NCBI GenBank assembly: GCA_050633585.1
Contig: JBOEGT010000051.1
Coordinates: forward strand, 15,232 to 79,231
Reading direction: 5' to 3'
DNA from: CALKZN01 sp050633585
GTDB taxonomy: Bacteria; Pseudomonadota; Gammaproteobacteria; Arenicellales; Arenicellaceae
DNA: 64,000 nt
A program made the translations under genes and the position numbers. Position 1 is the first letter of the stretch; the number at the start of each line of letters is the position of its first letter. This document shows, in pieces, positions 45,468 to 55,191 of the stretch. Under the pieces are notes generated by a model. The model worked only from the letters and a program-made list of their open reading frames with translations, had not been told where the DNA came from and ran no database searches.

Positions 45468-46877
45468 TTACTTCTTTTCTGATGGGGTGTCATAGGGGTT
45501 ATCGCTAATCTTGAAACTCAGCCTAACTCTAGTTCCTACAAGATTAAATTCATCTTCGAATGTATTGGATAAATAACGTAAATAAGTGTGTGGGAGCTTA
45601 TCTAGCATATTGCCATGAATGATAATATGAGGCGGGTTAACGCCTCCTTGATGAGCAAATTTAAGTTTGATGCTACGAATGCCGGACATAGGTGGCGTTC
45701 TTTTAATCGTTGCGGCTTTTAAAATACGGTTCAACTCCCCTGTTCCCATATCTACCATTGCACTGTCGTAGACTTTATCAATCAGTTTAGGGAGCTCTTT
45801 GTAACCTTTTTTATTTTTTGCTGAAATATACAAGGTAGGTACATTCGATAAGTGTCGCAACTTAACATCCAACGAAATTTTAGCTCTTTCTCTGTCGTAG
45901 TCACTCATATCATCCCATTTATTAACAAGCATGATCATTGAGCGGCCACTATTTAACACTAGGCTAATCAGGCGACTATCTTGTTCGACGACGCCATCTC
46001 GCGCATCAAGCATCACTAGCACAATTTGAGATCGTTCAATTGCTTTGACGCTTTTCATCACTGAAAAACGTTCAATTCGGTCATCAATCCTAGATTTTTT
46101 ACGCATTCCCGCCGTATCGACCAAAGTATAGTTTTTGCCACCCAGTTTCACTGGAACATCGATACTATCTCGAGTGGTACCAGGCATATCAAAAACGACG
46201 ACACGCTCTTCACCAGCGATACTATTGACTAAGGTGGACTTGCCAACATTGGGTCTGCCGATAATAGAAATGAGAGGGTTTTGGCTATCAATTTCACCTG
46301 TTTTGTTTTTGATTTTTCGGTGGCTAATTTCTTCGAGAATGGTGTTCATCAAAATAACGACACCATCACCGTTTTTGCCTGAAACTGGCGTTGGTTCGCC
46401 TAGACCTAGCTGGTAAAATTCTGCAGTGACTACGGATTTTTCAAGTCCTTCCACTTTATTTACCGCTAAGAAGACAGGTAAATCTTTGTTTGAGCGAAGT
46501 TGGCGTGCAATTTGATCATCAACGGTCGTGACTCCATCTCTACCATCCACAATATAGATCACAGCTTCGCACTCTTCTAAAGCGGCATCAACTTGTATTT
46601 TCATCAAATGATGTAAATCACTTTCATCAGATTCAATACCACCGGTATCTACAATCCAATAAGGAGATTGACCAATCCGCCCAATACCGACCATGCGGTC
46701 ACGAGTAATTCCAGGTTTGTCGTCTACAATAGCATCGCGGCTGCGAGTTAATCTATTATAGAGTGTTGACTTTCCAACATTCGGGCGGCCTACGATAGCA
46801 ATAAAAGGTCTCGGCTGTCGCGGTAGCTCTTCCATTGCTTCAATGTGGTCAGGTTCAGATGTCGGTTGTTTTGTCAT
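45468..46877 (-). CDS. der: Ribosome-associated GTPase Der (EngA)
   Basis: 469 residues with two tandem G domains. The first has GRPNVGKSTLYNRLT near 30 and DTGGIE; the second has GRPNVGKSTLVNSIAG near 208, DTAGMRKKSRI and NKWD. A C-terminal KH-like domain (PPMSGIRSIKLKFAHQGG, then NPPHIIIHGN) completes it. Der is required for 50S subunit maturation. It is the last gene of the ndk-to-der series, 46 bases after bamB. Confidence 0.97.
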   Translation of the reverse strand: MTKQPTSEPDHIEAMEELPRQPRPFIAIVGRPNVGKSTLYNRLTRSRDAIVDDKPGITRDRMVGIGRIGQSPYWIVDTGGIESDESDLHHLMKIQVDAALEECEAVIYIVDGRDGVTTVDDQIARQLRSNKDLPVFLAVNKVEGLEKSVVTAEFYQLGLGEPTPVSGKNGDGVVILMNTILEEISHRKIKNKTGEIDSQNPLISIIGRPNVGKSTLVNSIAGEERVVVFDMPGTTRDSIDVPVKLGGKNYTLVDTAGMRKKSRIDDRIERFSVMKSVKAIERSQIVLVMLDARDGVVEQDSRLISLVLNSGRSMIMLVNKWDDMSDYDRERAKISLDVKLRHLSNVPTLYISAKNKKGYKELPKLIDKVYDSAMVDMGTGELNRILKAATIKRTPPMSGIRSIKLKFAHQGGVNPPHIIIHGNMLDKLPHTYLRYLSNTFEDEFNLVGTRVRLSFKISDNPYDTPSEKK

Positions 46878-46923
46878 GATGACCGGTTATATATTAGTTG
46901 AGAAGGCGAAATAAAGTATCTTG

Positions 46924-48108
46924 TTACTTATTTACTATCTCATAGGCATACGCATTGCCATTGTCAGAAAGTGCTATAAAAGAAAGTTTTCCAGATGTAT
47001 CATCTTCAAGAATAATTGGGTTTCCAATGGCTCGCTTTCCGGGGAATGAAAATCGTGCAGCGAGTACGCCAGTACTTTTAGTGAATAAATACATATCACT
47101 ATCGTTGCCAAAAACCAAAACATACTCACCAATAACGCTTGGGGCTGAAACGCCTCGACGTATCAATTGGTCGTTTTGCCAAATAATTGCACCGTCACTT
47201 TTGTTTAAAGCAATAATCGTTGAATCACTCGCTGTTGCAAAAATAACACGATTATCTTCCGCCATTTGCTGATGAGAAGATACCTTCTTTACCCATCTGA
47301 GTTGCTGACTTGATGCATCGATTGAAATAATTTCACCTTGGAAACTATTTAAGAATAAGATATTGCGATTAATGAGAGGTATCCCTGCAATGTCTCTCAT
47401 ACGCTCTAATTCATTAATACCTGCTGGAGTCGAAATTGGAATGTCCCATAGTGCGCGACCTATTGTTGCATCTAAGGCTAATAAACTGCCGCTAGAAAGA
47501 CCAATTAAAGCGGCTTTTCCAACAATTAATGGTGAAATATCTCTTCTGAGAGAGAGGCTAGGAACATCACGTTTTAACGCCCATTTTTGTTCGCCTGTGG
47601 TTGAGTCTAATCCCACAATTTTGCCGTCTTGAGAACGAACAATGGCAACATTGCTTGTTTCAACGGGCGAGACCAGCACTTCACTTGATAGTTGTTTTTT
47701 CCAACTCTGAGTCCCTTCATTCTTATTGAGGGCATAAACGACACCATTATTATCTGCTACGTAAACATTATTAATGCCAAAGTTCACGCCAGCAGATAAA
47801 TTGCCTTTTATTTTAGTTCTCCAAAGCCTTGAACCTTTATCGCTCAAATCAAAAGCGGCAACATTCCCTGATTGAGAAGCAATGTATAAGCTGTCTTTGT
47901 CGGCGGAGATTTGAAATCCAGCACTATCTTTGTTGAATGAGCTACCAATATCCTGAGTCCATAAACGTTTCGTTTTTACGGTGTTTTCAACGTTAGGTTT
48001 TTTAGCTGGCGCCAAAATCGTGCTTTCATTACTCTTTTTAGTTGCGCAATTTGTGAGTAACACGCACATACCAATAATAAGAAAAACTTTTTTAATCGTG
48101 AAAAACAT
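46924..48108 (-). CDS. bamB: Outer membrane assembly lipoprotein BamB
   Basis: 394 residues. Lipoprotein signal with lipobox LTNC (Cys21). The rest is a PQQ-type beta-propeller with repeated blades such as GVVYALNKNEGTQSWKKQLS, GKIVGLDSTTGEQKWALK and GSLLALDATIGRALWDIPI. BamB assists folding and insertion of outer-membrane barrels with BamA. It lies 37 bases downstream of the yfgM gene and upstream of der, the standard order. Confidence 0.95.
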   Translation of the reverse strand: MFFTIKKVFLIIGMCVLLTNCATKKSNESTILAPAKKPNVENTVKTKRLWTQDIGSSFNKDSAGFQISADKDSLYIASQSGNVAAFDLSDKGSRLWRTKIKGNLSAGVNFGINNVYVADNNGVVYALNKNEGTQSWKKQLSSEVLVSPVETSNVAIVRSQDGKIVGLDSTTGEQKWALKRDVPSLSLRRDISPLIVGKAALIGLSSGSLLALDATIGRALWDIPISTPAGINELERMRDIAGIPLINRNILFLNSFQGEIISIDASSQQLRWVKKVSSHQQMAEDNRVIFATASDSTIIALNKSDGAIIWQNDQLIRRGVSAPSVIGEYVLVFGNDSDMYLFTKSTGVLAARFSFPGKRAIGNPIILEDDTSGKLSFIALSDNGNAYAYEIVNK

Positions 48109-48145
48109 AATTAACGCCTCGTGACAATGCTAGGTGAACTCGATG

Positions 48146-48793
48146 CTAGCTTTTAGTTTTTAATAAAGAGTTCATTTTATTGATTTTTAGCTGTAAGTAC
48201 GTCACATATCCGGGGTTTATGTTGCCACTTTCCAACGCTAATTTGTAATGTTCTAGCGCGCTTTGATAGTCATTTTGAGCAGCGGCAATATCACCTTTGA
48301 TCTCAGCATAGTTTGACTCAAACCCAGGCACTGACTTCCCTGAAACTAATTTGGAAGCCTCCGTTAATTTGTTTTCTGATAAAAGAACTTCAGCTTGACG
48401 TAACTTTGCTAACTGCTCTATTAACTCTTCTTTTGCATTATCTTCAGCCCATTCTAGTTCAGTGAGAGCGGGGTCGATTTTACCCTCTTCTAGCAAACCT
48501 TTTGCGTGCAATAAAGCAATTTTGGCAGCATAGGGAGTAAAGGCATACTCAGATTTAAATGTTTCAACGTTTTCGGCCGCCATCTTGTATGGCTCTTCAG
48601 CAGCGATTATTTTTTCAAATAATGCAGAGGCTTGGCTAGCAGCGGTTGTTCGAGAGTCTTGGTAATAGGTATAACCATATACAAGAGCAACACCGAGTGC
48701 TAAACCAATGAAAATTGATGGAATGTTTTTCTTGAGCCACTTTTTGGTTTGTTCAACCTGCTCTTCTTCAGTTAAGACGATGTCATCGACCAT
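48146..48793 (-). CDS. yfgM: YfgM/ancillary SecYEG translocon subunit-like TPR protein
   Basis: About 215 residues from ATG 48793 (MVDDIVLTEEEQVEQTKKWL); the frame can also start at TTG 48805. One membrane anchor lies near residues 27-45 (SIFIGLALGVALVYGYTYY), followed by a periplasmic helical, TPR-like domain (AAQNDYQSALEHYKLALESG). YfgM in Escherichia coli is an inner-membrane protein near the Sec translocon that links to periplasmic chaperones. Position between hisS and bamB is diagnostic. Confidence 0.88.
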   Translation of the reverse strand: MVDDIVLTEEEQVEQTKKWLKKNIPSIFIGLALGVALVYGYTYYQDSRTTAASQASALFEKIIAAEEPYKMAAENVETFKSEYAFTPYAAKIALLHAKGLLEEGKIDPALTELEWAEDNAKEELIEQLAKLRQAEVLLSENKLTEASKLVSGKSVPGFESNYAEIKGDIAAAQNDYQSALEHYKLALESGNINPGYVTYLQLKINKMNSLLKTKS

Positions 48794-48875
48794 AATTATT
48801 TTCAATAAACGATTGTTGTTTTCTGTACAGTTGTTTTTTTACTACTGCCAATTAAGATGCAGATAGTATCTCAGG

Positions 48876-50141
48876 CTAAGACTTTAATAAAGCTTCCAAT
48901 GCAGGCAAAATTTCATCTAATGGGATTGTGGTTTGTTCGGCTCTTGAAATGAGAGGTTTTAAGGTAACTTTTTGTTGTGTTACCTCATCTTCACCAAGAA
49001 TCACCGCATATTGTGCACCGGATTTATCGGCACGCTTCAGTTGGTTTTTAAACGAACCTTCACCACAATGCATTTGAACAGTGTGATTAGCTGAACGAAG
49101 TCTCTGCGCAATATTAAAAGCCATATTACGTGCTTCTTGCCCTGATGAAACGAGGTAAATCATGGGTATTGATGGTGTAACAGTCTTTCCTTGCTCTTTC
49201 AAAAGCTCGGTGATCCTTTCAATCCCCATAGCAAAGCCAATAGCAGGCGTAGGTTTGCCACCTAGTTGCTCTACTAGTCCATCATAGCGGCCTCCAGCAC
49301 AAACCGTTGCTTGCGCGCCTAGATTGGGATAGACCCACTCGAAAACAGTTTTATTATAGTAATCGAGACCTCGAACCAACTTGTTATTGATAGTGTAATT
49401 GATTTCTAAGGTGTCAAGATAGCCTAATAATTGTGCAAACTCTTGTTGAGATTCATTATCAAGGTAATCAGATAAAACGGGAGCATCATTTAAAATGGCT
49501 TGGGTTGATTCAACCTTTGAATCTAAAATTCTTAATGGGTTGCTATCTAATCGTCTCTGGCTGTCAGTATCTAACTGGTCTTTGTATCCGCTTAAGTACT
49601 TAACAAGTGCGTCACGATAGTTTTGTCTACTATCAGAAGAGCCTAGTGAGTTAATTTGTAACTCAATACCAGATAAGCCTAATTTTTCCCATAATTTATT
49701 TCCTAAAGAAATTAGCTCAGCATCAATGTCGGGAGTAGCCCACCCGTAAGTTTCAACGCCTATTTGTCGAAATTGACGATACCGCCCTTTTTGCGGTCTT
49801 TCGTGGCGAAACATTGGGCCTGAATACCATAACCTTTGTTGCTGGTTGTAGAATAGTCCATGTTCAATTCCAGCTCGAACACAACATGCAGTACCTTCTG
49901 GTCTCAATGTTAGGCTGTCACCATTTCGATCTTCGAAGGTGTACATTTCTTTTGATACAATATCTGTTTCAGTGCCTATAGATCTCGCAAACAAATCAGT
50001 TTTTTCAACAATCGGTGTATCGATGCGTTGGTATGCATACTCTCTTAATAGTGCGGAGCAAGTGGACTCTATTTGTTGGACAATGGCGGCATCTTCAGCC
50101 AACACATCATTCATGCCACGAATAGCTTTTATCAATTTCAT
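48876..50141 (-). CDS. hisS: Histidine-tRNA ligase
   Basis: 421 residues. Class II synthetase motifs: IKAIRGMNDVLAEDAAIVQQ at the start, TLRPEGTACCVRAGIEHGL (motif 2 region near 80), RYRQFRQIGVETYG, and the HisRS signatures LVRGLDYYNKTVFEW near 257 and CAGGRYDGLVEQLGG near 281. A C-terminal anticodon-binding domain begins at about 325. It charges tRNA-His. Here it directly follows rodZ with a 53-base gap; the ispG gene that usually lies between them is absent. Confidence 0.97.
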   Translation of the reverse strand: MKLIKAIRGMNDVLAEDAAIVQQIESTCSALLREYAYQRIDTPIVEKTDLFARSIGTETDIVSKEMYTFEDRNGDSLTLRPEGTACCVRAGIEHGLFYNQQQRLWYSGPMFRHERPQKGRYRQFRQIGVETYGWATPDIDAELISLGNKLWEKLGLSGIELQINSLGSSDSRQNYRDALVKYLSGYKDQLDTDSQRRLDSNPLRILDSKVESTQAILNDAPVLSDYLDNESQQEFAQLLGYLDTLEINYTINNKLVRGLDYYNKTVFEWVYPNLGAQATVCAGGRYDGLVEQLGGKPTPAIGFAMGIERITELLKEQGKTVTPSIPMIYLVSSGQEARNMAFNIAQRLRSANHTVQMHCGEGSFKNQLKRADKSGAQYAVILGEDEVTQQKVTLKPLISRAEQTTIPLDEILPALEALLKS

Positions 50142-50194
50142 CGGATAGACACGTAATCAGGGTAAAACGCTTAAACTCTTTGATAAGTCGTTGT

Positions 50195-51034
50195 TTATTT
50201 ACTTAATGTGAACTTAGCATATCCATCTTGAATATGTGGTTTTAAGTCAATTAGCCTGCCTTCATAACGCATAAAAACGCCATCGGCATTATCAATAAAT
50301 ACATTTAAAGGTAAAGTTGTTTTGACTTGGTGCTTCTCACCTCTTGGAAAACTTTGATAAACGATTTTTTCTTTTTTTAAGTTTTGAATATCTACCCATG
50401 AAACAGAGTTAAACTCTAGTTCTAATAAAGATTCTTTCGCTTTATCTACGGTGCTTGGTTGTGCAGCTGTGCTTGTCGCACCTTGATTAGCATCAGTGGT
50501 AGTAGGCGTTGGCGTTACGCTAGAAGCTGTTGGTGCATCGATTGCAGTGCTTGAAGCAGCTTCATTCACCGTGCTTGGTGCGGGTTCCGTAATGTTTTTT
50601 TGTGAAAAAAACCAAAAAGCAGTCGCACCGATTACACCGATTAATAATATAGGGAATACTTTTTTTACAGCTGATGAGCCGGCACTTTGGCCGGAAATAT
50701 GATGATTGGCGCCTAGAGAGTTCGAAACAGATAAAGAAGGGTCTTCTGTCACTAACTGCTGCAATACCCGAAAACTATCTAACCCTAGAAGCCTGCAATA
50801 TGAAACGATATAACCCCGTACATAAGCAATTTCAGGTAGACCTTCATAGTTATCGCTTTCAAGAGCTTCAACAACATGGCTTGATAAATTCAGTTGGCTA
50901 CAGACTTGCTCTATTTCAATATTTTGGCTTTTACGAGTAGACTTTAAGATTTGACCAATTGACTGACTAAGCTCCGAATGTTGAGCCTCATTATTTGCTT
51001 GATCTTCTGTTGTTTTATCAATTTTATCGTTCAT
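50195..51034 (-). CDS. rodZ: Cytoskeleton protein RodZ-like
   Basis: 279 residues. An N-terminal Cro/C1-type HTH (about 22-90; GQILKSTRKSQNIEIEQVCS then LPEIAYVRGYIVSYCRLL) that contacts MreB is followed by one membrane segment (about 127-146, VFPILLIGVIGATAFWFF), an Ala/Thr/Ser/Pro-rich periplasmic linker (about 150-200) and the DUF4115 domain (ELEFNSVSWVDIQNLKKEKI). RodZ links MreB filaments to the cell-wall synthesis machinery. Its start overlaps the pilW stop by one base. Confidence 0.92.
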   Translation of the reverse strand: MNDKIDKTTEDQANNEAQHSELSQSIGQILKSTRKSQNIEIEQVCSQLNLSSHVVEALESDNYEGLPEIAYVRGYIVSYCRLLGLDSFRVLQQLVTEDPSLSVSNSLGANHHISGQSAGSSAVKKVFPILLIGVIGATAFWFFSQKNITEPAPSTVNEAASSTAIDAPTASSVTPTPTTTDANQGATSTAAQPSTVDKAKESLLELEFNSVSWVDIQNLKKEKIVYQSFPRGEKHQVKTTLPLNVFIDNADGVFMRYEGRLIDLKPHIQDGYAKFTLSK

Positions 51035-51816
51035 TATTTTTGACTACTTTTTCTGAGTTGTCTTGCTTCTTGGGATCCAGGGTATTTTTTCAATAAATTC
51101 CTTCTATGCTTCAACGCTTCATCTTTGGCGTCTGCAAGCATTTCAATTCGATAAGCAAGAAACAAAGCTGCAGAAGTCGCTGGTTGAACCGCTAAATAGC
51201 GCTGATAATAAGCTCGCGCTGAGAGTGCTTTCTTTTTCGCAAAATTAAGTTCTGCAAGACGGAAAAGAGCAGTAGATAAATTAGGGTTATAATTAAAGGC
51301 GGCTAAAAAATAGCTTTCAGCTAAATCGTTATCTTTGTTAAAAATACATTCGCCCGCGCGTAAACTACTTAAGGACTTTTCTGCAAAAAGAGGATTGGAA
51401 ATAGCTAAATCAAACATTTTCAATGCTTCTTTGTGTTTGCCTTGACTGCATAAGTAAAAGCCATAATCATGTGCTGCTCTTGAGTTTTCAGAGTTACTTT
51501 TGATGGCTGCACTAAAGTATTTATCTGCTTTGTCCGTTTCTCCTAAACGTAATTTTAAGAGAGCATAAGTATAATTCAGCCTTGAATGTTTCGGAGACTC
51601 TTTAATCGCTTTTTTTAGAACATTTTCAGCGGTTTCATACTTTTTTAAATCCATATAACCAACGGCTAAACGAGCAGAATTTTCGGCACGAGAATCAGCG
51701 TTAGACGCTTTAGGTTCTTCTCCGATTATTTGCCGTTCTGTCACACAAGCGGAGAGTATCAGCATCAAAAAAATGACAGCGAAACTCTTTGTTAGACAAA
51801 ATTTAGTTATATGCAT
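51034..51816 (-). CDS. pilW: Type IV pilus biogenesis/stability lipoprotein PilW (PilF)
   Basis: 260 residues. Signal peptide with lipobox LSAC (Cys24), then six or so tetratricopeptide repeats, e.g. ARLAVGYMDLKKYETAENVL, LNYTYALLKLRLGETDKADK and AAHDYGFYLCSQGKHKEALK. PilF/PilW is the pilotin that helps the PilQ secretin reach the outer membrane and multimerise. The order rlmN-pilW-rodZ is the usual one in pilus-forming gammaproteobacteria. No other pilus gene lies in this window. Confidence 0.9.
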   Translation of the reverse strand: MHITKFCLTKSFAVIFLMLILSACVTERQIIGEEPKASNADSRAENSARLAVGYMDLKKYETAENVLKKAIKESPKHSRLNYTYALLKLRLGETDKADKYFSAAIKSNSENSRAAHDYGFYLCSQGKHKEALKMFDLAISNPLFAEKSLSSLRAGECIFNKDNDLAESYFLAAFNYNPNLSTALFRLAELNFAKKKALSARAYYQRYLAVQPATSAALFLAYRIEMLADAKDEALKHRRNLLKKYPGSQEARQLRKSSQK

Positions 51817-51831
51817 AAGTCTAGTAAACCA

Positions 51832-52932
51832 CTAATTTTTATTTTTTGTTATATTTTTTATAGATCGTCGTGTTCTATCGACAAAATCACCGGCTAATTG
51901 GCCACATGCAGCATCAATATCATCACCGCGTGTTTTTCGAACGGTTGTTACAATTCCTGCATGTTTCAATTTATCGCGGAACCGGTTAATCCGGTTATTT
52001 GACGAACGCTTATATGCTATCCCATCAAAGGGGTTAAATGGGATTAAATTAAGTTTACACGGAAAGTTCTTTAATAACGCAATTAATTGATGAGCATGTT
52101 CATCTAGGTCATTGATTTCTTCTAGCATGACATATTCAAAAGTCACTTTGGCTCGTTGGCTATCAGCCACATATTCTTCACAAGCGGACAACAAAGTTGC
52201 AATATTGTACTTTTTATTGAGAGGAACTAATTCATTTCGTAATTCATCATTAGGCGCATGTAATGAAACGGCCAATGTCACTGGGCATTGCTCTTTCAAT
52301 TTTGCAATTGCAGGGACAACACCTGCCGTAGAGACTGTGATTCTCCTTTTAGATAAGCCAAAACAAAAATCATCTTGCATAATATTCATGGCGCTAATGA
52401 CATTATCAAAATTTAGCATGGGTTCACCCATACCCATCATAACGACATTTGTCACAATACGGTCTTCAGTTTGATATTGTTTTGCAAGCAAATGCTTAGC
52501 TAACCAGAGCTGGCCGACAATTTCAGCCACACTTAAGTTTCGGTTATATCCTTGTTTGCCCGTTGCGCAAAAAGAACAATTTAAACTACAGCCTACCTGA
52601 GAAGATATACATAACGTGCCTCGACTGTCTTCTGGGATGAAAACCATCTCGATGGCGTTTCCTTTATGCACATCAAGTAACCATTTTCGGGTGCCATCTG
52701 ATGAAATTTGATCAGAGATAATGTCAGGTGTTGTAATTTCACAAACATCCGCTAGCTTAGCCCTTAACGCTTTGCTGACATTTGTCATTTGGCTAAAGTC
52801 TCGCACCCCCCATTGGTGAATCCATTGCATCACTTGTTGCGCACGAAAAGGTTTCTCGTTCAACGAGACGAAATATTCTGTCATCGCTGAACGATCTAGC
52901 CCTATCAAATTGGTTAATGGTTGTGAATCCAT
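51832..52932 (-). CDS. rlmN: Dual-specificity RNA methyltransferase RlmN
   Basis: 366 residues. Radical-SAM cysteines CSLNCSFC near residue 111, preceded by GTLCISSQVG. Further motifs are NVVMMGMGEPMLNFDNV and RRITVSTAGVVPAI, and the catalytic Cys lies in GDDIDAACGQLAGD near the C-terminus. RlmN makes 2-methyladenosine at A2503 of 23S rRNA and at A37 in some tRNAs. It lies between ndk and pilW, in the standard series. Confidence 0.97.
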   Translation of the reverse strand: MDSQPLTNLIGLDRSAMTEYFVSLNEKPFRAQQVMQWIHQWGVRDFSQMTNVSKALRAKLADVCEITTPDIISDQISSDGTRKWLLDVHKGNAIEMVFIPEDSRGTLCISSQVGCSLNCSFCATGKQGYNRNLSVAEIVGQLWLAKHLLAKQYQTEDRIVTNVVMMGMGEPMLNFDNVISAMNIMQDDFCFGLSKRRITVSTAGVVPAIAKLKEQCPVTLAVSLHAPNDELRNELVPLNKKYNIATLLSACEEYVADSQRAKVTFEYVMLEEINDLDEHAHQLIALLKNFPCKLNLIPFNPFDGIAYKRSSNNRINRFRDKLKHAGIVTTVRKTRGDDIDAACGQLAGDFVDRTRRSIKNITKNKN

Positions 52933-52994
52933 AGCTTTACCAGTGAGGAGTAAATATCTTTGAAATAATCACTTGCCATTTACCAATTGATTGA

Positions 52995-53426
52995 TTACCG
53001 AGTGCGTGCGCAAACTTGGTCATCACCAAAAAAGAAAGCAATTTCTTGAGCTGCAGTTTCAGGGGCATCTGAACCATGGACCGCATTTTCATCAATGCTT
53101 GATGCGAAGTCAGCACGAATAGTGCCTGCATCAGCTTCAGCTGGGTTTGTAGCACCCATTACTTCTCGATGCTTAGCGATCGCATTTTCACCCTCAAGAG
53201 TTTGAACGATAACAGGCCCTGATGTCATAAATGACACTAAGTCATTGAAAAAAGGACGCTCTTTGTGGACTGCATAAAATTCGCCAGCTTGTTCAGATGT
53301 CAAGTGCATCATTCGAGCAGCGACGATTTGTAAACCTGCTTTCTCAAAACGTGAATAGATTTCACCAATTACGTTTTTCGCAACAGCGTCAGGTTTGATA
53401 ATAGATAAAGTACGTTCAACAGCCAT
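52995..53426 (-). CDS. ndk: Nucleoside diphosphate kinase
   Basis: 143 residues. N-terminal ERTLSIIKPDAVAKNVIGEI, and the phosphorylated histidine in the NAVHGSDA motif (His118). MGATNPAEADAGTIRADF is also conserved. The enzyme equilibrates nucleoside triphosphates through a phospho-histidine intermediate. It is the first gene of the ndk-to-der series, 62 bases before rlmN. Confidence 0.97.
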   Translation of the reverse strand: MAVERTLSIIKPDAVAKNVIGEIYSRFEKAGLQIVAARMMHLTSEQAGEFYAVHKERPFFNDLVSFMTSGPVIVQTLEGENAIAKHREVMGATNPAEADAGTIRADFASSIDENAVHGSDAPETAAQEIAFFFGDDQVCARTR

Positions 53427-53550
53427 GGATTTTCTCCAAATAAGAATTTAATAAGGGTTGATAAAAATAATACTATTGCGGGCTTAATCGCAAAGGCCCA
53501 TATTTTACCCTATTGAACGATATGCTCATAGTAAGATTGCAATGAATCGT

Positions 53551-55011
53551 TCATTCGTTTACTTCCGTCGTGATTGGGTGTATCAACTTGGCAAATAATT
53601 GTTCACTTTCATATTGAAGGTACTCTACTTGGACCCATCGCCCTAACAGTTTTTTAGGGTCTGTAACATCACCCCCTAAGTCGATATTGACGGTTAAATA
53701 ATGCTCTGACCTTGCCTTAAGTCCATTGTCCGTTATTTTTTCGGGTAGTACCCATGCTTGGGAGCCTATTTGAGCATGATGTAATTTTTCTTGAAGTTTC
53801 TTTGACGTTTCTCTTAATCGTTGAGAGCGATTTTTTTTGATTTGCGTATCGACATGTTTAGCTTGCGGGATTCTAGCGGCAGGAGTCCCACTTCTGTCGG
53901 AATAGCTAAAGATATGAGGAAATGCAATATCTAAATCTACCAACGATTGTTGTGTGTCAATAAACTGTGCTTCGTTTTCTGTTGGAAATCCAACCATCAC
54001 ATCAGCACTCATGACTAAATCAGGCACTTTCGAGCGTAATTTTTTTATTTTTTCATAAACATCTTCACGCGTGTAACGCCTTTTCATGCGTTTTAAAATT
54101 AACGTGTTGCCGCTTTGAAGCGATAGATGCAAATGATTACAGAAACGTTCTTCAGAAGCCATCAAGTTCATTAACCGTTCTGAGATATGAGCTGGGTCAA
54201 TTGAACTTAATCGTATCCTAAAGTTTCGATTCTCCGGAACATTAATCGCCAATAGATCTTCTACTAGACTCACTAGGTCATATTGAGTGTTTGCGTTGTG
54301 AAAGTCTTCACCATATGAGCCTAAATCCACGCCACATATGACTATTTCTGGATAACCATTAATCGCCAAACGTTCGACTTGTCGCTTAATGAGTGTTGGC
54401 GCTAACGATCGGCTTGGTCCCCTCGCACGATGGATAATGCAAAAAGTGCAGCCTTGATCACACCCTTGTTGAATTTGAATAAAAGCGCGGGTTTGTGCCT
54501 CGTAACCTGCAAGTAATTCATTAGGCAAGCTAACATGCTCGTTGAGGTCTCCAACTAATACTTTAGGTAAATTCTCCTTTTCAAGATCAGGCAATAAGCC
54601 GTAAATGTCTAATTTACGATCGTTACCGACCACTAGATCAACACCAGGAATATCGGCACAAGCCTCAGCATCCATTTGAGCATAACATCCCGTGACTACA
54701 ACCATCGCGTCAGGGTTTGTTCTCACCACCTTACGAACCTCTCTTCGTGCTTGACGATCCGCTTCTTGAGTGACTGTACAAGTATTGACGATATATAAAT
54801 CAGCTTCTTCTGAAGATGGTACTGTAACCCAGTTTTCAGACTTAAACGATTCTGAAATTAATTCAGACTCATAAGAATTAACTTTACACCCCATTGTTGT
54901 AACGCCTACTCGCCTCGTCGCACTATCGACAATAGGAGATTCCTCAATAGCTAATGAGGAGTTTTTTTTCTGAAACTGAATTGTATTGATTGGAACTTCT
55001 ATTTCATGCAT
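53551..55011 (-). CDS. mtaB: tRNA methylthiotransferase MtaB-like
   Basis: 486 residues. UPF0004 domain with TMGCKVNSYESELI near residue 38 and VNTCTVTQEADRQARREVR. The radical-SAM CDQGCTFC motif near 190 is followed by HRARGPSRS, and a C-terminal TRAM-like region ends it. MtaB adds a methylthio group to t6A37 of tRNA, giving ms2t6A. The segment QQGCDQGCTFC and the TMGCKVNSYES opening fit MtaB better than MiaB or RimO. The N-terminal 35 residues before VGVTTMGC have no family counterpart and the ATG has no clear ribosome-binding site, so a later start is possible. It is a single gene above ndk. Confidence 0.88.
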   Translation of the reverse strand: MHEIEVPINTIQFQKKNSSLAIEESPIVDSATRRVGVTTMGCKVNSYESELISESFKSENWVTVPSSEEADLYIVNTCTVTQEADRQARREVRKVVRTNPDAMVVVTGCYAQMDAEACADIPGVDLVVGNDRKLDIYGLLPDLEKENLPKVLVGDLNEHVSLPNELLAGYEAQTRAFIQIQQGCDQGCTFCIIHRARGPSRSLAPTLIKRQVERLAINGYPEIVICGVDLGSYGEDFHNANTQYDLVSLVEDLLAINVPENRNFRIRLSSIDPAHISERLMNLMASEERFCNHLHLSLQSGNTLILKRMKRRYTREDVYEKIKKLRSKVPDLVMSADVMVGFPTENEAQFIDTQQSLVDLDIAFPHIFSYSDRSGTPAARIPQAKHVDTQIKKNRSQRLRETSKKLQEKLHHAQIGSQAWVLPEKITDNGLKARSEHYLTVNIDLGGDVTDPKKLLGRWVQVEYLQYESEQLFAKLIHPITTEVNE

Positions 55012-55141
55012 GGTGCATTCAGAATTTTGGAAATGTATTTAAATAATCGTACGATTGTAGCAAATTAGCACGAATATACCCAATAAAAGAGCGTCATTCA
55101 GTCAGTCGTTGTTATAGAATCTTACTGAGTGTAGAAATAAA

Positions 55142-55171
55142 AAAAGCGTTGCTGTATCAGCAACGCTTTTA
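55142..55171 (-). terminator. Intrinsic terminator of the outer-membrane protein gene
   Basis: On the minus strand AAAAGCGTTGCTG, a short loop, and CAGCAACGCTTTTTTT form a strong GC-containing stem ending in seven T residues. It lies about 20 bases after the stop codon at 55192. On the plus strand the 3' arm ends in four T residues only. Confidence 0.85.
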
Positions 55172-55191
55172 ATATTAATGATATGGTTTGC

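Noticed and set aside
52112..52474. 120-codon plus-strand frame opposite rlmN
   Set aside because: Antisense to the radical-SAM gene; an artefact of codon bias.
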